This document shows positions 1 through 9,989 of a DNA stretch of 64,000 nucleotides, in pieces. The first letter of the stretch is position 1, and each line of letters starts with the position of its first letter. Below the pieces are notes generated by a model. That model searched no databases and was not told where the DNA came from. It saw only the letters and a program-made list of their open reading frames with translations. The translations under genes were made by a program, and so were the position numbers. This DNA is from Solen grandis. Lineage: Eukaryota > Mollusca > Bivalvia > Adapedonta > Solenidae. Location of the stretch: positions 56,375,957 to 56,439,956 of the forward strand of contig CM037777.1 in the NCBI GenBank assembly GCA_021229015.1, read 5' to 3'.

Positions 1-617
1 CGAAATGCTGCAGTATCAAAGAACAGTACCATACCCCTCACCTCTCTAGATTTACATTTGTGAAAAAAAATTAGTATGATAATTTATCAAATGAAATACC
101 TCTAAAACTACTTTTTGTAAAATACTCTAAGCGTTGCAATAAAAGAACTCAAACGTTCCTTTTTTTGCCTCTTTTTATTAAACACACAATCATTCACACA
201 GACGCAAACGCACAAAACATGTCCCGAAGCTCGCCCTTGAAGATGTTTACTTTCTGTAACGCATGATATAAAACATTCTATTACGTGGTGGTCCTTTAAT
301 TCATTTTTATAATTTGAAATCACTATCAACCAGACAAACAAAGCACAATAAAGCATGCTAAGCTTCTGTTAGACATTATTGAGAACACATAATATGTTTC
401 TGGTTTTATGTACAGCCTGTTTGTATTACCGGCTTATAATAGCACCAGGAAAGCTAAATATCTACATATAGAGTACTATAGTGTGCAATTTCATGTGTAT
501 AGATTTGAAGTTTAACTTACCGATCTGTCACTCTTCTCTGAAATCAACCAATCACATAAATGATATATTTAATATATGTAACCCTCTAAGCTTTCCAGTG
601 TATGAAAATATTTAGTC
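1..617. other. Non-coding, nothing recognised
   Basis: AT-rich sequence without convincing exons. Short reading frames here have no recognisable domain and no good splice context. Confidence 0.5.
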
Positions 618-621
618 ATTA

Positions 622-790
622 GTGGCACCGTGGACCAGTGGTAACATCTATGTCTGTGAATCCGGAGACCGTGGGTTCGAATGCCGATGCGGCAATGTTT
701 TCATGGCCTTCCCAGGCGCAGTGTACTAGATCAACCCAGGCATTGTCAAGAGGGAATAGTATACGTTTTTAAAACTCGTTTCTGAATCAG
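622..790 (+). repeat. tRNA-derived SINE-like element
   Basis: A box-A-like sequence (TGGACCAGTGG, 631-641) is followed about 30 bp later by a box-B-like sequence (GGTTCGAATGCC, about 674-685), the internal RNA polymerase III promoter layout of a tRNA. The interval does not fold as an intact tRNA gene, and the following ~100 bp looks like a SINE body. A decayed tRNA pseudogene is the alternative. The 3' limit is uncertain. Confidence 0.5.
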
Positions 791-1017
791 CGTAATATGA
801 GTAAGCTTATTTTATTTTTTATATTAATCAGATTAAAAACAATATACAATATTAAGGCAATTCAACATGCATACATTTGTATATATACGTATATGAATTC
901 ATACAAGCATAGTAAAAACTTTTAAGGTTTTTTTAATTCAAATGCATCTTTTCTTTGATGAACTGCAAACACTCAGTAGAAGTACCAATACTCTCAAAAT
1001 AAAACAATTACAAACTG

Positions 1018-4000
1018 TAAAATGAAGGTCATTGATTTGCAAGATGCAGTTCAATCGGTTGCAAAATGAAATCTCCTGCTTGTTAGAAGAAGATTCCTGG
1101 TTTGCAAGCTGAGGGTCAATGGTTTGTAAGATGAAGGATAACGGTTTGTGAGATGCAGTTACCTGGCTGTAAGATAAAGCCAATGTCCGTACGATGAAGG
1201 AAAATAGTTTGTAAGATGAAGTTCAATGGTTTGTATAACGAATGTCAATGGTTTGTAAGATAAAGGTCCCTAGTGTCTAAGATGAAGTGCCCTTCTTGAA
1301 AGATGAAGGTCCCTGGTTCCCTTGTTTTAAGATGAAGTTCAATAGTTTGTATAATGAATGTCAATGGTTTGTAAGATAAAGTGAATGGAAGGTGAAAAGT
1401 TTGTTAGATAAAGGTCACTGGTTTGTAAGATAAAGTGAATGGAAGGTGAAAAGTTTGTTAGATGAAGGTCACTGGTTTGTGAGATAAAGGTCAATGCTTT
1501 CTAAGATGAATTTCCCTTGTTGCAAGATGAAGGTCAATGATTTTTAAGATAAAAATCAGTAGTTTGTAAGATAAAGGTCAATGGTTTGTAAGATAAAAGT
1601 CAATGGTTTGTCAGATAAAAGTCAATGTTTTGTAAGATGAATTCCCCTTGTTGTAAGATGAAGGTCAGTTGTTTGTAAAATGAGGGTCAATGGTTTGTTG
1701 GCGAATGCCAATGGTTTGTCAGATAAAGGTCAGTGGTTTTTAGGATAAAGTCCCCTTGTTGTACGATGAAGGTCAATGATTTTTAAGACAAAGGTCAATG
1801 GTTTGTAAGATGATGGCCAATGGTTTGTTAGATGGAGGTCAATGGTTTGTAAGCTTATAGGTCAATTGTTTGTAAGATGAAGGAAATGGTTTGTAAGCTT
1901 ATAGGTCAATTGTTTGTAAGATCAAGGGCAATGGTTTGTAAGATGAAGGTCAGTGGTTTGTAAGATGAAGGTTGGTAGTTCTTGAGATGACGGTCAATGG
2001 TTTGTAAGATGAAAGGCCAATGGTTTGTAAAGTGTAAAGTTTATGGTAAAAAAGTTGAAAGGTCCTTGGTTTATAAGCTGTAAGGTCAGTAGTTTGTTAG
2101 ATGAAGGTCAATGATTTTTAAGATGAAAGATCAATGGTTTTTATAATGAAGGTCAATGTTTTATTAGATAAAGGTTCTTGGTATGTAAGACGAAGTCACC
2201 TTGTTTAAGATAAACGCCAATGGTTTTTAAGATGAACGTTAATGGTTTGTTAGCTGAAGGACAATAGTTGGTTAGATAATGGTCAATGGTTTGTAAGATG
2301 AAGGTCAATTGTTTGTAAGATTGTAAGATGAAAGCAATGGTTTGTAAGATGAAGGCAAATAGTTTGTAAGATACAGGCCCCTGGTTTCTAAGGTGAAGTT
2401 CCCTAATTGTAAGTCGAAGGTTAATGAATTGTAAGATGAAGGCCAATGGTTTATGAGATGAAGGTCAATGATTTGTAAGTGGAAGGTCAATGGTTTGCAA
2501 GTGGAAGGTCAATGGTTTGCAAATGGAAGGTAAATGGTTTGTGAAATGAAGGCCAATTGTTTGCAAGTTGAAGGCCAATGGTTTGTAAGATGAGGTCAAT
2601 GGTTTGTAAGATGAAGGCCAATGGTTTGTAAAACGAATGTCAATGGTTTGTAATATAAAGGTCTTTGGTTTCTAAGATGAAGTTCCCTTCTTGTAAGATG
2701 AAGGCCAATGGTTTGTAAAACGAATGTCAATGGTTTGTAAGATAAAGGTCCCTAGTGTCTAAGATGAAGTGCTCTTCTTGAAAGATAGAGTTCCCTGGTT
2801 TCTAAGATAAAGGTCCCTGGTTCCCTTGTTTTAAGATGAAGTTCAATGGTTTGTATAATGAATGTCAATGGTTTGTAAGATAAAGTGAATGGAAGGTGAA
2901 AAGTTTGTTAGATGAAGGTCACTGGTTTGTAGTATAAAGTGAATGGAAGGTGAAAAGTTTGTTAGATGAAGGTCACTGGATTGTAAGATAAAGGTCAATG
3001 CTTTCTAAGATGAATTTCCCTTGTTGCAAGATGAAGGTCAATGGTTTGTAAGATAAAGTGAATGGAAGGTGAAAAGTTTATTAGATGAAGGTCAATGGTT
3101 TTTAAGATAAAGGTCAATGCTTTCTAAGATGAATTTCCCTTGTGTAAGATGAAGGTCAATGGTTTGTAAGATAAAGTTCAGTAGTTTGTAAGATATGGGA
3201 ATGGTTTGTAAGATGAAGGTTGGTAGTTCTTGAGATGACGGTCAATGGTTTGTAAGATGAAAGGCCAATGGTTTGTAAGTGTAAAGTTAAGGAAAAAATT
3301 AAAGGCCTTTTTATAAGCTGTAAGGTCAGTTGTTTGTTAGATGAAGGTCAATGATTTTTAAGATGAAAGATCAATGGTTTTTATAATGAAGGTCAATGTT
3401 TTATTAGATAAAGGTTCTTGGTATGTAAGACGAAGTCACCTTGTTTAAGATAAACGCCAATGGTTTTTAAGATGAAGGTCAATGGTTTGTAAGATGAAGG
3501 CCAATGGTTTGCAAGTGGAAGGTCAATGGTTTGTAAGTTGAAGGTCAATGGTTTGTAAGTGGAAGGTCAATGGTTTGCAAGTGGAAGGTCAATGGTTTGC
3601 AAATGGAAGGTCAATGGTTTGTGAAATGAAGGCCAATTGTTTGCAAGTTGAAGGCCAATGGTTTGTAAGTTGAAGGTCAATGATTTGCAAGTGGAAGGTC
3701 AATGGTTTGCAAGTGGAAGGTCAATGGTTTGCAAAGAAGTAAATTTTAAGAACCAATGTCTAAGATCTTCTTGAAAGATAGGTTCCTGGTTTTAAGATAA
3801 AGGTCTGCTTTTTAAAAATTTTGAAATGAAGTCAATGGTTTGTAAGATAAAGTGAATGGAAGGTGAAAAGTTTTTAGATGAAGGTCAATGGTTTTTAAGA
3901 TAAATAGAATGGAAGGTGAAAAGTTTGTTAGATGAAGGTCACTGGATTGTAAGATAAAGGTCAATGGTTTGTAAGATGAAGTTCCCTTGTTGTAAGATGA

Positions 4001-4830
4001 AGATCAGTTGTTTGAAGGATGAGGGTCAATGGTTTGTTGGTGAATGCCAATGGTTTGTCAGATGAAAGTCCCTTGTTTCTAAGATGAAGTTCCCTTGTTG
4101 TAGTAAGGTCAATTTTGTAAGACAAGCAATGTTTGTAAGATGATGGCATGGTTTGTTAGATGGAGGTCAATGGTTTGTAAGCTTATAGGTCAATTGTTTG
4201 TAAGATCAAGGGCAATGGTTTGTAAGATAGAGGTCAGTGGTTTGTAAGATGAAGTTTAATGGTTTGATTGATTAAGGTCAATGGTTTGTAAGATGAACGC
4301 CAATGGTTTGTAAAGTGTAAAGTCAATGGTAAAAAAGTTGAAAGGTCACTGGTTTGTAAGCTGTAGGGTCAGTTGTTTGTAAGATGAAGGTCAATGATTT
4401 TGAAGATGAAAGATCAATGGTTTGTTAGATAAGGGTTCTTGGTATGTAAGACGAAGGCACCTTGCTTTAAGATTAAAAGCCAATGGTTTTTAAGATGAAG
4501 GTCAATGGTTTGTTAAGAAGGTCAATGGTTGTTAGATGAAGGTCAATGGTTTGTAAGAGGAAGGTTAATGGTTTGTGAAATGAAGGCCAACTGTTTGCAA
4601 GTTGAAGGCCAATGGTTTGTAAGAGGAAGGCCAATGTTTGTAAAACGAATGTCAATGGTTTGCAAGATAAAGGTCAGTGGTTTGTAAGATGAAATGTCCT
4701 TGTTTGTAAGATAAAGGTCAATGGTTTGTATGATGATGGTTCCTGGTTTGAAAGATCAATGGTTTGTTAAGTTAAGGTCAGTTGTTTTTGAAATTACTAT
4801 ACATGATTTGTTAGATGAGGTCAATGCTTT
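1018..4830. repeat. Degenerate 21-22 bp minisatellite array, ~3.8 kb
   Basis: Well over 150 imperfect copies of a unit close to GGTCAATGGTTTGTAAGATGAA run head to tail. Variants include AAGGCC, TTCCCTTGTTG and GATAAAG forms. Blocks of variants recur in order: the GATAAAGTGAATGGAAGG block appears near 1380, 1430, 2880, 2940, 3055 and 3850, and the TGGTAGTTCTTGAGATGACG block near 1973 and 3211. The array therefore also grew by kilobase-scale duplication. Long minus-strand open frames inside it come from a period near 21 bp and are not taken as genes. Confidence 0.95.
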
Positions 4831-4966
4831 TTTTTTTCAGTTGGAATTCAAAGGTGTGTAAACTGAGACTTGTAATTCTTCAAATAGCCAAACCTTTTAT
4901 TTCAGTGAAGACGACATTGCAGGAACTTGCAGGTGCTTTCATCCCATTAAATATTCAAATACAAAC

Positions 4967-6029
4967 AAGAGGGCCAAGATGGCTCTGCGTCGCTCACCTG
5001 AGTAAGACTGATGTTAAAGGCATCATGATGTACACTACTGGTCTATCCCAGGAACCATCAAAAAGGATTTGTATAAATTATAAGAACTTGTTTTTTGATC
5101 AAGATAGAAGAAATTAGTTTATAAGATAAAACTTGATCTGCCTGAAAGCTACCAGCTAGTTTATGTATATCTATAAAATCCACATTCATACACAAAACTT
5201 TACCTGTTCTCCAAATTTGGAAATGGTAAGAAAAAATCGTGGTGGAATTGGGTGAGGGGAAAAAGGAGAAAAATATATCTGGGTGGGTGTTAGCCAAAAC
5301 CCATCCAATAAAATATTGAAGGAATATTCAAGTTATCGGCTCTGTTGTTTCTGACAAGATAGTCTTTTTTTTTCAGAAAAAAAAATCCATGTAAAATAAA
5401 GTGACCCTAGGGTCGGGTCCAATTTTTACACCAGGGTCATGTTTTGAACAAACACGGTAGAACTAGGCTACGTAACACACCAAATATTTTAACTCGAGGC
5501 CTTGTGATTTTTGACAAGAAGAATTGCTTAATATAACTAAGTGACCCCAGGGATGGGGCCAATTTTAACCCGGTGCCATGATTTGAACAAACTTTGTAGA
5601 AGTCCACTAGGCCTTATTATGCACCAAATATCAACTTCAGGCTCTGTAGTTTCTGACAAAAAATATTTAAATATTGCTTCTTGTGCAAGTCCTTATAAAT
5701 CTAAGTGACTCCTGCGGTGGGGACAATTTTGACCCCGATATCATGATTTGAGCAAACTTGATAGAGATCCACCAGTCAGTGTCACACACGAAATATCTAA
5801 ACTCTGGGTCTTGAAGATTTTTTTTAAAGATTTCGCTGTTAAAATTTATTTTTAGATCCTATGATCCAGACGTGCAAGGCAGAGCTTCATGCATGACAGT
5901 CAAGTTTTATAGAAGTTGGTCCAGTGGTTTAAGAGAAGATGTCACTTGAAACAATTGTTGACGACGAACGGACGACGAACAGCCATTGATCCTTAAAGCT
6001 CACATGATCACTACAAGGCAGGTGGGCTA
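4967..6029 (-). mobile_element. Hairpin-ended element, family A
   Basis: On the minus strand it starts TTAGCCCACC and ends with the hairpin GGCTC/GGGCC followed by CTTG and a host T. The core holds about three tandem ~165-bp units (a 'gtgacccca...gggccaatttt' block near 5400, 5520 and 5700). Next to the 5' end is an ACGACGG microsatellite (about 5960-5985). The subterminal CTCACCTGAG is the inverted copy of the other end. Non-autonomous; compare other family A copies at 17.4, 49.2, 52.9, 55.7, 56.35, 59.3 and 61.55 kb. Confidence 0.75.
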
Positions 6030-6594
6030 AAAGGGCAATAACCTTCAATATAACATAACAGTCAGCCAAAACATTAATGACCTATTTAGACAACTTTCTA
6101 AATAAGGTTAAGAATAAGTAGGTCTTACCCTTCAAGGGATGCAAGTTCACAAAGACTATAGGATTGCACCTCCTCTCCCTTCGTAAATATAACCTGCAAT
6201 TAATATAGCATTGATCAGAAGAACATAAATATTTAATTGGTCAATTGAATATTATCCTTTACTTTCAATAATAATTGAGTATCCATAAAAAGAATTGAGT
6301 ATTTTCGAAATTGTCACCATGCAATTTTGAATTGAGTACCCATCAAATATTAGGGTCTCAACTACACAATAACGACACAGTGAGCAGCTAAATCTGCTAG
6401 TTTTCAGAAATCACAGATATCAGTTAATGATGAAACTTAGAAAATCCTCTAACATGAGTGGGTCATATCAAATTTAAGCAGTCGTAGTACATGTACTAGA
6501 TATTTGTTAGTACATATATGATGAGCACTTTGCATAGATTACATGATTATTTTAATCTCCAATGTTTTGACCATCAATTCAACAAGAGTACCAG
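6030..6594. other. Non-coding, nothing recognised
   Basis: AT-rich spacer between two repeats. No exon or repeat identified with confidence. Confidence 0.4.
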
Positions 6595-7190
6595 TACTGT
6601 CACAATATATGCCCCCACAATATATAAAGTTCAAGGTTATAGAGGCTTCTGATATGAAAGTAGGTCAAATGGCAGTGTGAGTATGTATCTATTTCCTCCT
6701 GAGCATAACTCTTGCAGAAATCACTGAAACAGATAATCACTGTTATATGCACTTTACCCGTTCTAGTAAGGCCATTGATCAAGATCCATTCGAAAACTTA
6801 GGAGTTGCGTTCTCAAGTTAATATGCTTATGAGACCAAGTTTCGAAAGGCATCAATATGCAAAAACAGCTGAACCGGAAAATCCCTGCTTCATGCACATC
6901 TTCCCAATATGTTAATGACATTGTCCAAGTTTCATAAAGATTAAGAAACTTAGGAGGAGTTGTGTTATCGATCAGCAACAGAAACTTAGTTTCAAGGGAC
7001 ATAACTCTTGCAAAAATCCATGAACCGGAAGATCGCCGCTTCGTGCATATCTACCCATTATAGTAATGACATTGACCAAGTTTTGAAAAGATTCGTTCAG
7101 AAACATAGGAGGAGTTGCGCTCACAAGAAATGGACGTACGGAGAAGATGACGCCAATATACGACCGCCTCCAGCGGCGTAAAAAAAAAAT
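6595..7190 (-). mobile_element. Hairpin-ended element with tandem core, family G
   Basis: Two to three tandem ~150-bp units share the blocks 'cataactcttgcaaaaatc', 'gaaccggaa' and 'aggaggagttgcg' (near 6704, 6865, 6960, 7000 and 7110). The right end carries a small hairpin (ACCGCCTCCAGCGGCGTA, about 7160-7181), so the minus strand begins TTACGCCGC like the other families' TTA start. The left end is not resolved, and a ATATGCCCCC tract near 6605 resembles family C. Confidence 0.5.
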
Positions 7191-7229
7191 TGGGTATTTG
7201 TCCCTTTGCAATTTGTTAATTTTACGCAA

Positions 7230-7504
7230 ATACGTAACCGATCTGTTCCTTTGAAATTTAATGTGGGTGGTCCTACATGTAATACTAAATATAGCATAAC
7301 CTCCATATGAAGAACACCTATCACCATCGAGACCTTCATTTTCCAGACCCATACTAGTAATTTGATAATCTGCAATTCATAAAACACCCCAACTTGAGGA
7401 GTTCCACAGCCAAAACATTTGTCTTCCTTACTGATGACCCAGAGAGCAAAACTGCTGTACATGCCAAATATTATCATCATAGTACGAAAGCCCATTGAGC
7501 TCAT
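7230..7504 (-). pseudogene. Possible small secreted Cys-containing protein, frameshifted
   Basis: Reading down from an ATG at 7504 gives a start that looks like a signal peptide (basic N-terminus, then a ~16-residue hydrophobic run ending about residue 25), followed by KEDKCFGCGTPQVG. Near 7380 the coding-like quality moves to another frame, giving GLENEGLDGDRCSSYGGYA. The 33-bp GT...AG interval between the frames is too short for an intron, so I read this as a frameshifted gene or pseudogene. No family recognised. The first 22 bp of the reading frame are also present inverted at 7670-7691. It could be chance open sequence. Confidence 0.25.
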
Positions 7505-7691
7505 ATTCGTTAGTAAAAACCAACAACAAACAAACGCGACAATAATGTGTTAATTCGCGAAATTTTCGCGTTTAACGTTCGCGTCTCGCGTTATTACGCG
7601 AAAATTACGCGTTATTTCGCGAAAGTTTCGTGTTTTAACGCGAAGAAAATACCTTTTGTACCAGCGAAAATGAGCTCAATGGGCTTTCGTA
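7483..7691. repeat. Perfect 22-bp inverted repeat with ~165-bp loop
   Basis: The arm at 7483-7504 (TACGAAAGCCCATTGAGCTC plus AT) is exactly complementary to 7670-7691. The loop holds a CG-rich motif cluster. This may be a foldback element or an inversion footprint. Confidence 0.85.
7550..7650. repeat. CGCGAAA / CGCGTTA motif cluster
   Basis: About nine CGCG tetramers, mostly within CGCGAAAWTT or CGCGTTW contexts and spaced about 10-15 bp apart, in an otherwise CpG-poor AT-rich region. It sits in the loop of the 22-bp inverted repeat. Confidence 0.7.
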
Positions 7692-8351
7692 TCATAGTCA
7701 ACGTATCAAAGGAGAAAGAGATAAAAACCCTGGTCAGTCTCCTAGTTACTCGAATGTTTATCTGGTTTTATAAAGGTTACACCGGTAATCCTTTTGATAT
7801 TTAAAATACAACAATGGTCTAAATAAATGTACACATAGCTGCAAAAGAACGTGTGCACTTGACACTTGACTTTAAAATACTGTCTCATCTACTGCAAAAC
7901 ACAAAACACACACAAAACACACACACACACACACACGTTCATATGTGATAGAAATTAGACTCTTCGCCTCTTCGCCTCATATGGTTATCTATGGTGTTCT
8001 GCCCCTCTGAAAATGATTTGGTAAATTTCTTTATTATAATTACACATGTATATCGATATGTGATATGGCGATGCGCTTTGTACAAGTAAGAAATGCCTGT
8101 TCTTTTTAACACATTATTTCTTGCCGAAATGCTCGTATGTCATGTTTGGTATCTAAGTATTGTATGTCCATCGTGATGGACATTTTTCCCTAAAGTATTG
8201 GTGTTTTGGGGATTTACAACTTATTGTACATTGACGGTTCGCAGAGCGTCATGTTAAAGCACTTCGCTTCTAATTAATTGCATTCCCAGGGTTCAGTTCT
8301 AAAAGTCCTCAAACCTACATACTGGTAGTGTAAAGACAGGCTTGAACATAC
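7692..8351. other. Non-coding with CA microsatellite
   Basis: Intergenic or intronic sequence. A CA-rich run with (CA)n lies at about 7890-7936. Nothing else recognised. Confidence 0.5.
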
Positions 8352-8473
8352 CGTGCACCCGGTTCTGAGGCCGGTTTCTTGCTGGACTTGCTCCGGATAA
8401 GAAATATGTAGTCCAGGATTTCCTTGTGTTGTTCTCTCCCAATCTTAATCAGGTCCTTCCGTTGTCGCGACAC
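8352..8473 (-). CDS. Internal exon of an unidentified host gene
   Basis: A 122-bp exon bounded by an acceptor TTTACATAG (reading 8482 to 8474) and a donor G|GTATGTT at 8352/8351. Only one frame is open; it enters in phase 0 and leaves with two extra bases. It encodes about 40 residues rich in charged amino acids (QRKDLIKIGREQHKEILDYI in the middle, then a Ser/Lys/Pro-rich end). No conserved domain recognised. GC content and codon quality are clearly higher than in the flanks. It may belong to the same minus-strand gene as 15060-15197, about 6.6 kb upstream, with further exons unseen. Confidence 0.65.
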
Positions 8474-9309
8474 CTATGTAAACAAGCAAGAAATAGAGTG
8501 ATGTGTTTTATTCATCAGTAATGAAAGAATCAATGCGCTGGCTTAATCGTTATAATTGTGTAACAATAATTATTAATTCGTAAGTAAAATTGTTTCTTCT
8601 TGTGTTTATACTGGAAAGCTGAGAAAAAAAAGAGACATAAATTTTTATTTCTATAAAAAATTATAACTGCCATAGATAGATATATATCTGTATACGTGTA
8701 CGATTTGGAAAATCGACAGGCATGCGCACTCGTGCAAAAAAAAAAACAACTTATTTTTACTTCTCAACACACGTACTTTCTTGCCACTTAGGTTTATGTT
8801 ACTCAATAAAAATCAATACAGACATACTGAGAATATGTGAATATATATTTCTGTTACCGTTGTATATTATCATTGTATTCTAAAAGACAGATGATAACAC
8901 AAATGCATGCACATCATATGTAGTAAGATACACACAGATACACAATGGGTAAACACTTCTATGAAACTGACAGTAATAATTCTCAACTTATTCTTAGAGA
9001 TGAAAGTCATACTTAATTTATGTTAATCTTAATGTTTTCTGACAAGAAGGGAAAAAGAGAAGGGAATGAACCACATCTTTGCAACATTATTTGTAAATGT
9101 ATTTTAGCATTAGATTTGTTGAGCTCTATGCGTAGTCCTGATTTGTTATTCCAGTTTGTCTGTAACCGTCAACTACTTGCAACAGAACTAATTCAAAGAT
9201 GATGTTTTAGTGTAATGCATACCATGTAATATATCAAAGCTCAAATTAAACTAAAACTTGAGAAGGTGCGAAAAGCTGCAATCATCTTTTGAAAATCTAA
9301 CGCAATTTT
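8474..9309. other. Non-coding, nothing recognised
   Basis: AT-rich and probably intronic if the flanking exons form one gene. Confidence 0.4.
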
Positions 9310-9830
9310 GTCGCACGTCTATAACACTATAACGCCGCACGTCACCCTCCATAACGTCGTACGTCACCCTATATAACGTTGCAGGTCACCCACTATAACG
9401 TCGCACGTCACCCTTATAACGTCGCATGTCACCCTCTATAACGTCGCACGTCACCCTTATAACGTCGCATGTCACCCTCTATAACATCGCATGTCACCCT
9501 TATAAGATGTCACATGCGCATGTCACCCTCTATAACGTCCATACTATAGTCCATGTACCCTCTATAACGTCGCATGTCACCCTTATAACGTCGCATGTCA
9601 CCCTCTATAACGTCGCATGTCACCCTCTATAACATCGCATGTCACCCTCTATAACGTCGCATGTCACCCTTTAAACGTCGCATGTCACCCTCTATAACGT
9701 CGCATGTCACCCTTATAACGCATGTCCCCTTATAGTTTCGCATGTCACCCTCTATAACGTCGCATGTCACCCTTATAACGTCGCAGTCACCCTATAACGT
9801 CGCATGTCACCCTTATAACGTCGATTCCTT
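9310..9830. repeat. 21-22 bp tandem array
   Basis: About 24 copies of units such as CTCTATAACGTCGCATGTCA CC, and a shorter form with CTTATAACG. Long and short units often alternate. Near the left edge the units carry CGCACGTCACC rather than CGCATGTCACC, a simple sequence gradient across the array. Confidence 0.9.
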
Positions 9831-9943
9831 AAAGCCAGTCCTTATAGTGCAGTACCTCTATATATCATCATCATACAACATTTACACTGTCAAACATTAC
9901 ATGTATACTGTAATTATATTCACATGTAAAATATTGCTTATTG

Positions 9944-9986
9944 TTTTGTTGTTGTTGTTGTTGTTGTTTTTTTTTTGGGGGGGGGT
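9944..9986. repeat. GTT microsatellite followed by T and G homopolymers
   Basis: Simple repeat (GTT)n runs into T10 and G10. Length is likely to be unreliable in an assembly. Confidence 0.85.
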
Positions 9987-9989
9987 GGA

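Noticed and set aside
1018..4655. Several 60-100 residue minus-strand open frames with FILQTIDLHLT-like repeats
   Set aside because: They lie in the 22-bp minisatellite; a period near 21 bp keeps a frame open without coding. No conserved domain.
4815..5117. 100-residue plus-strand frame starting in a poly-T/CAG context
   Set aside because: It runs into the end of a family A element and has no domain; the acceptor-like site is fortuitous.
9318..9830. CRISPR-like array
   Set aside because: No unique spacers; units are continuous tandem repeats in a eukaryotic genome.
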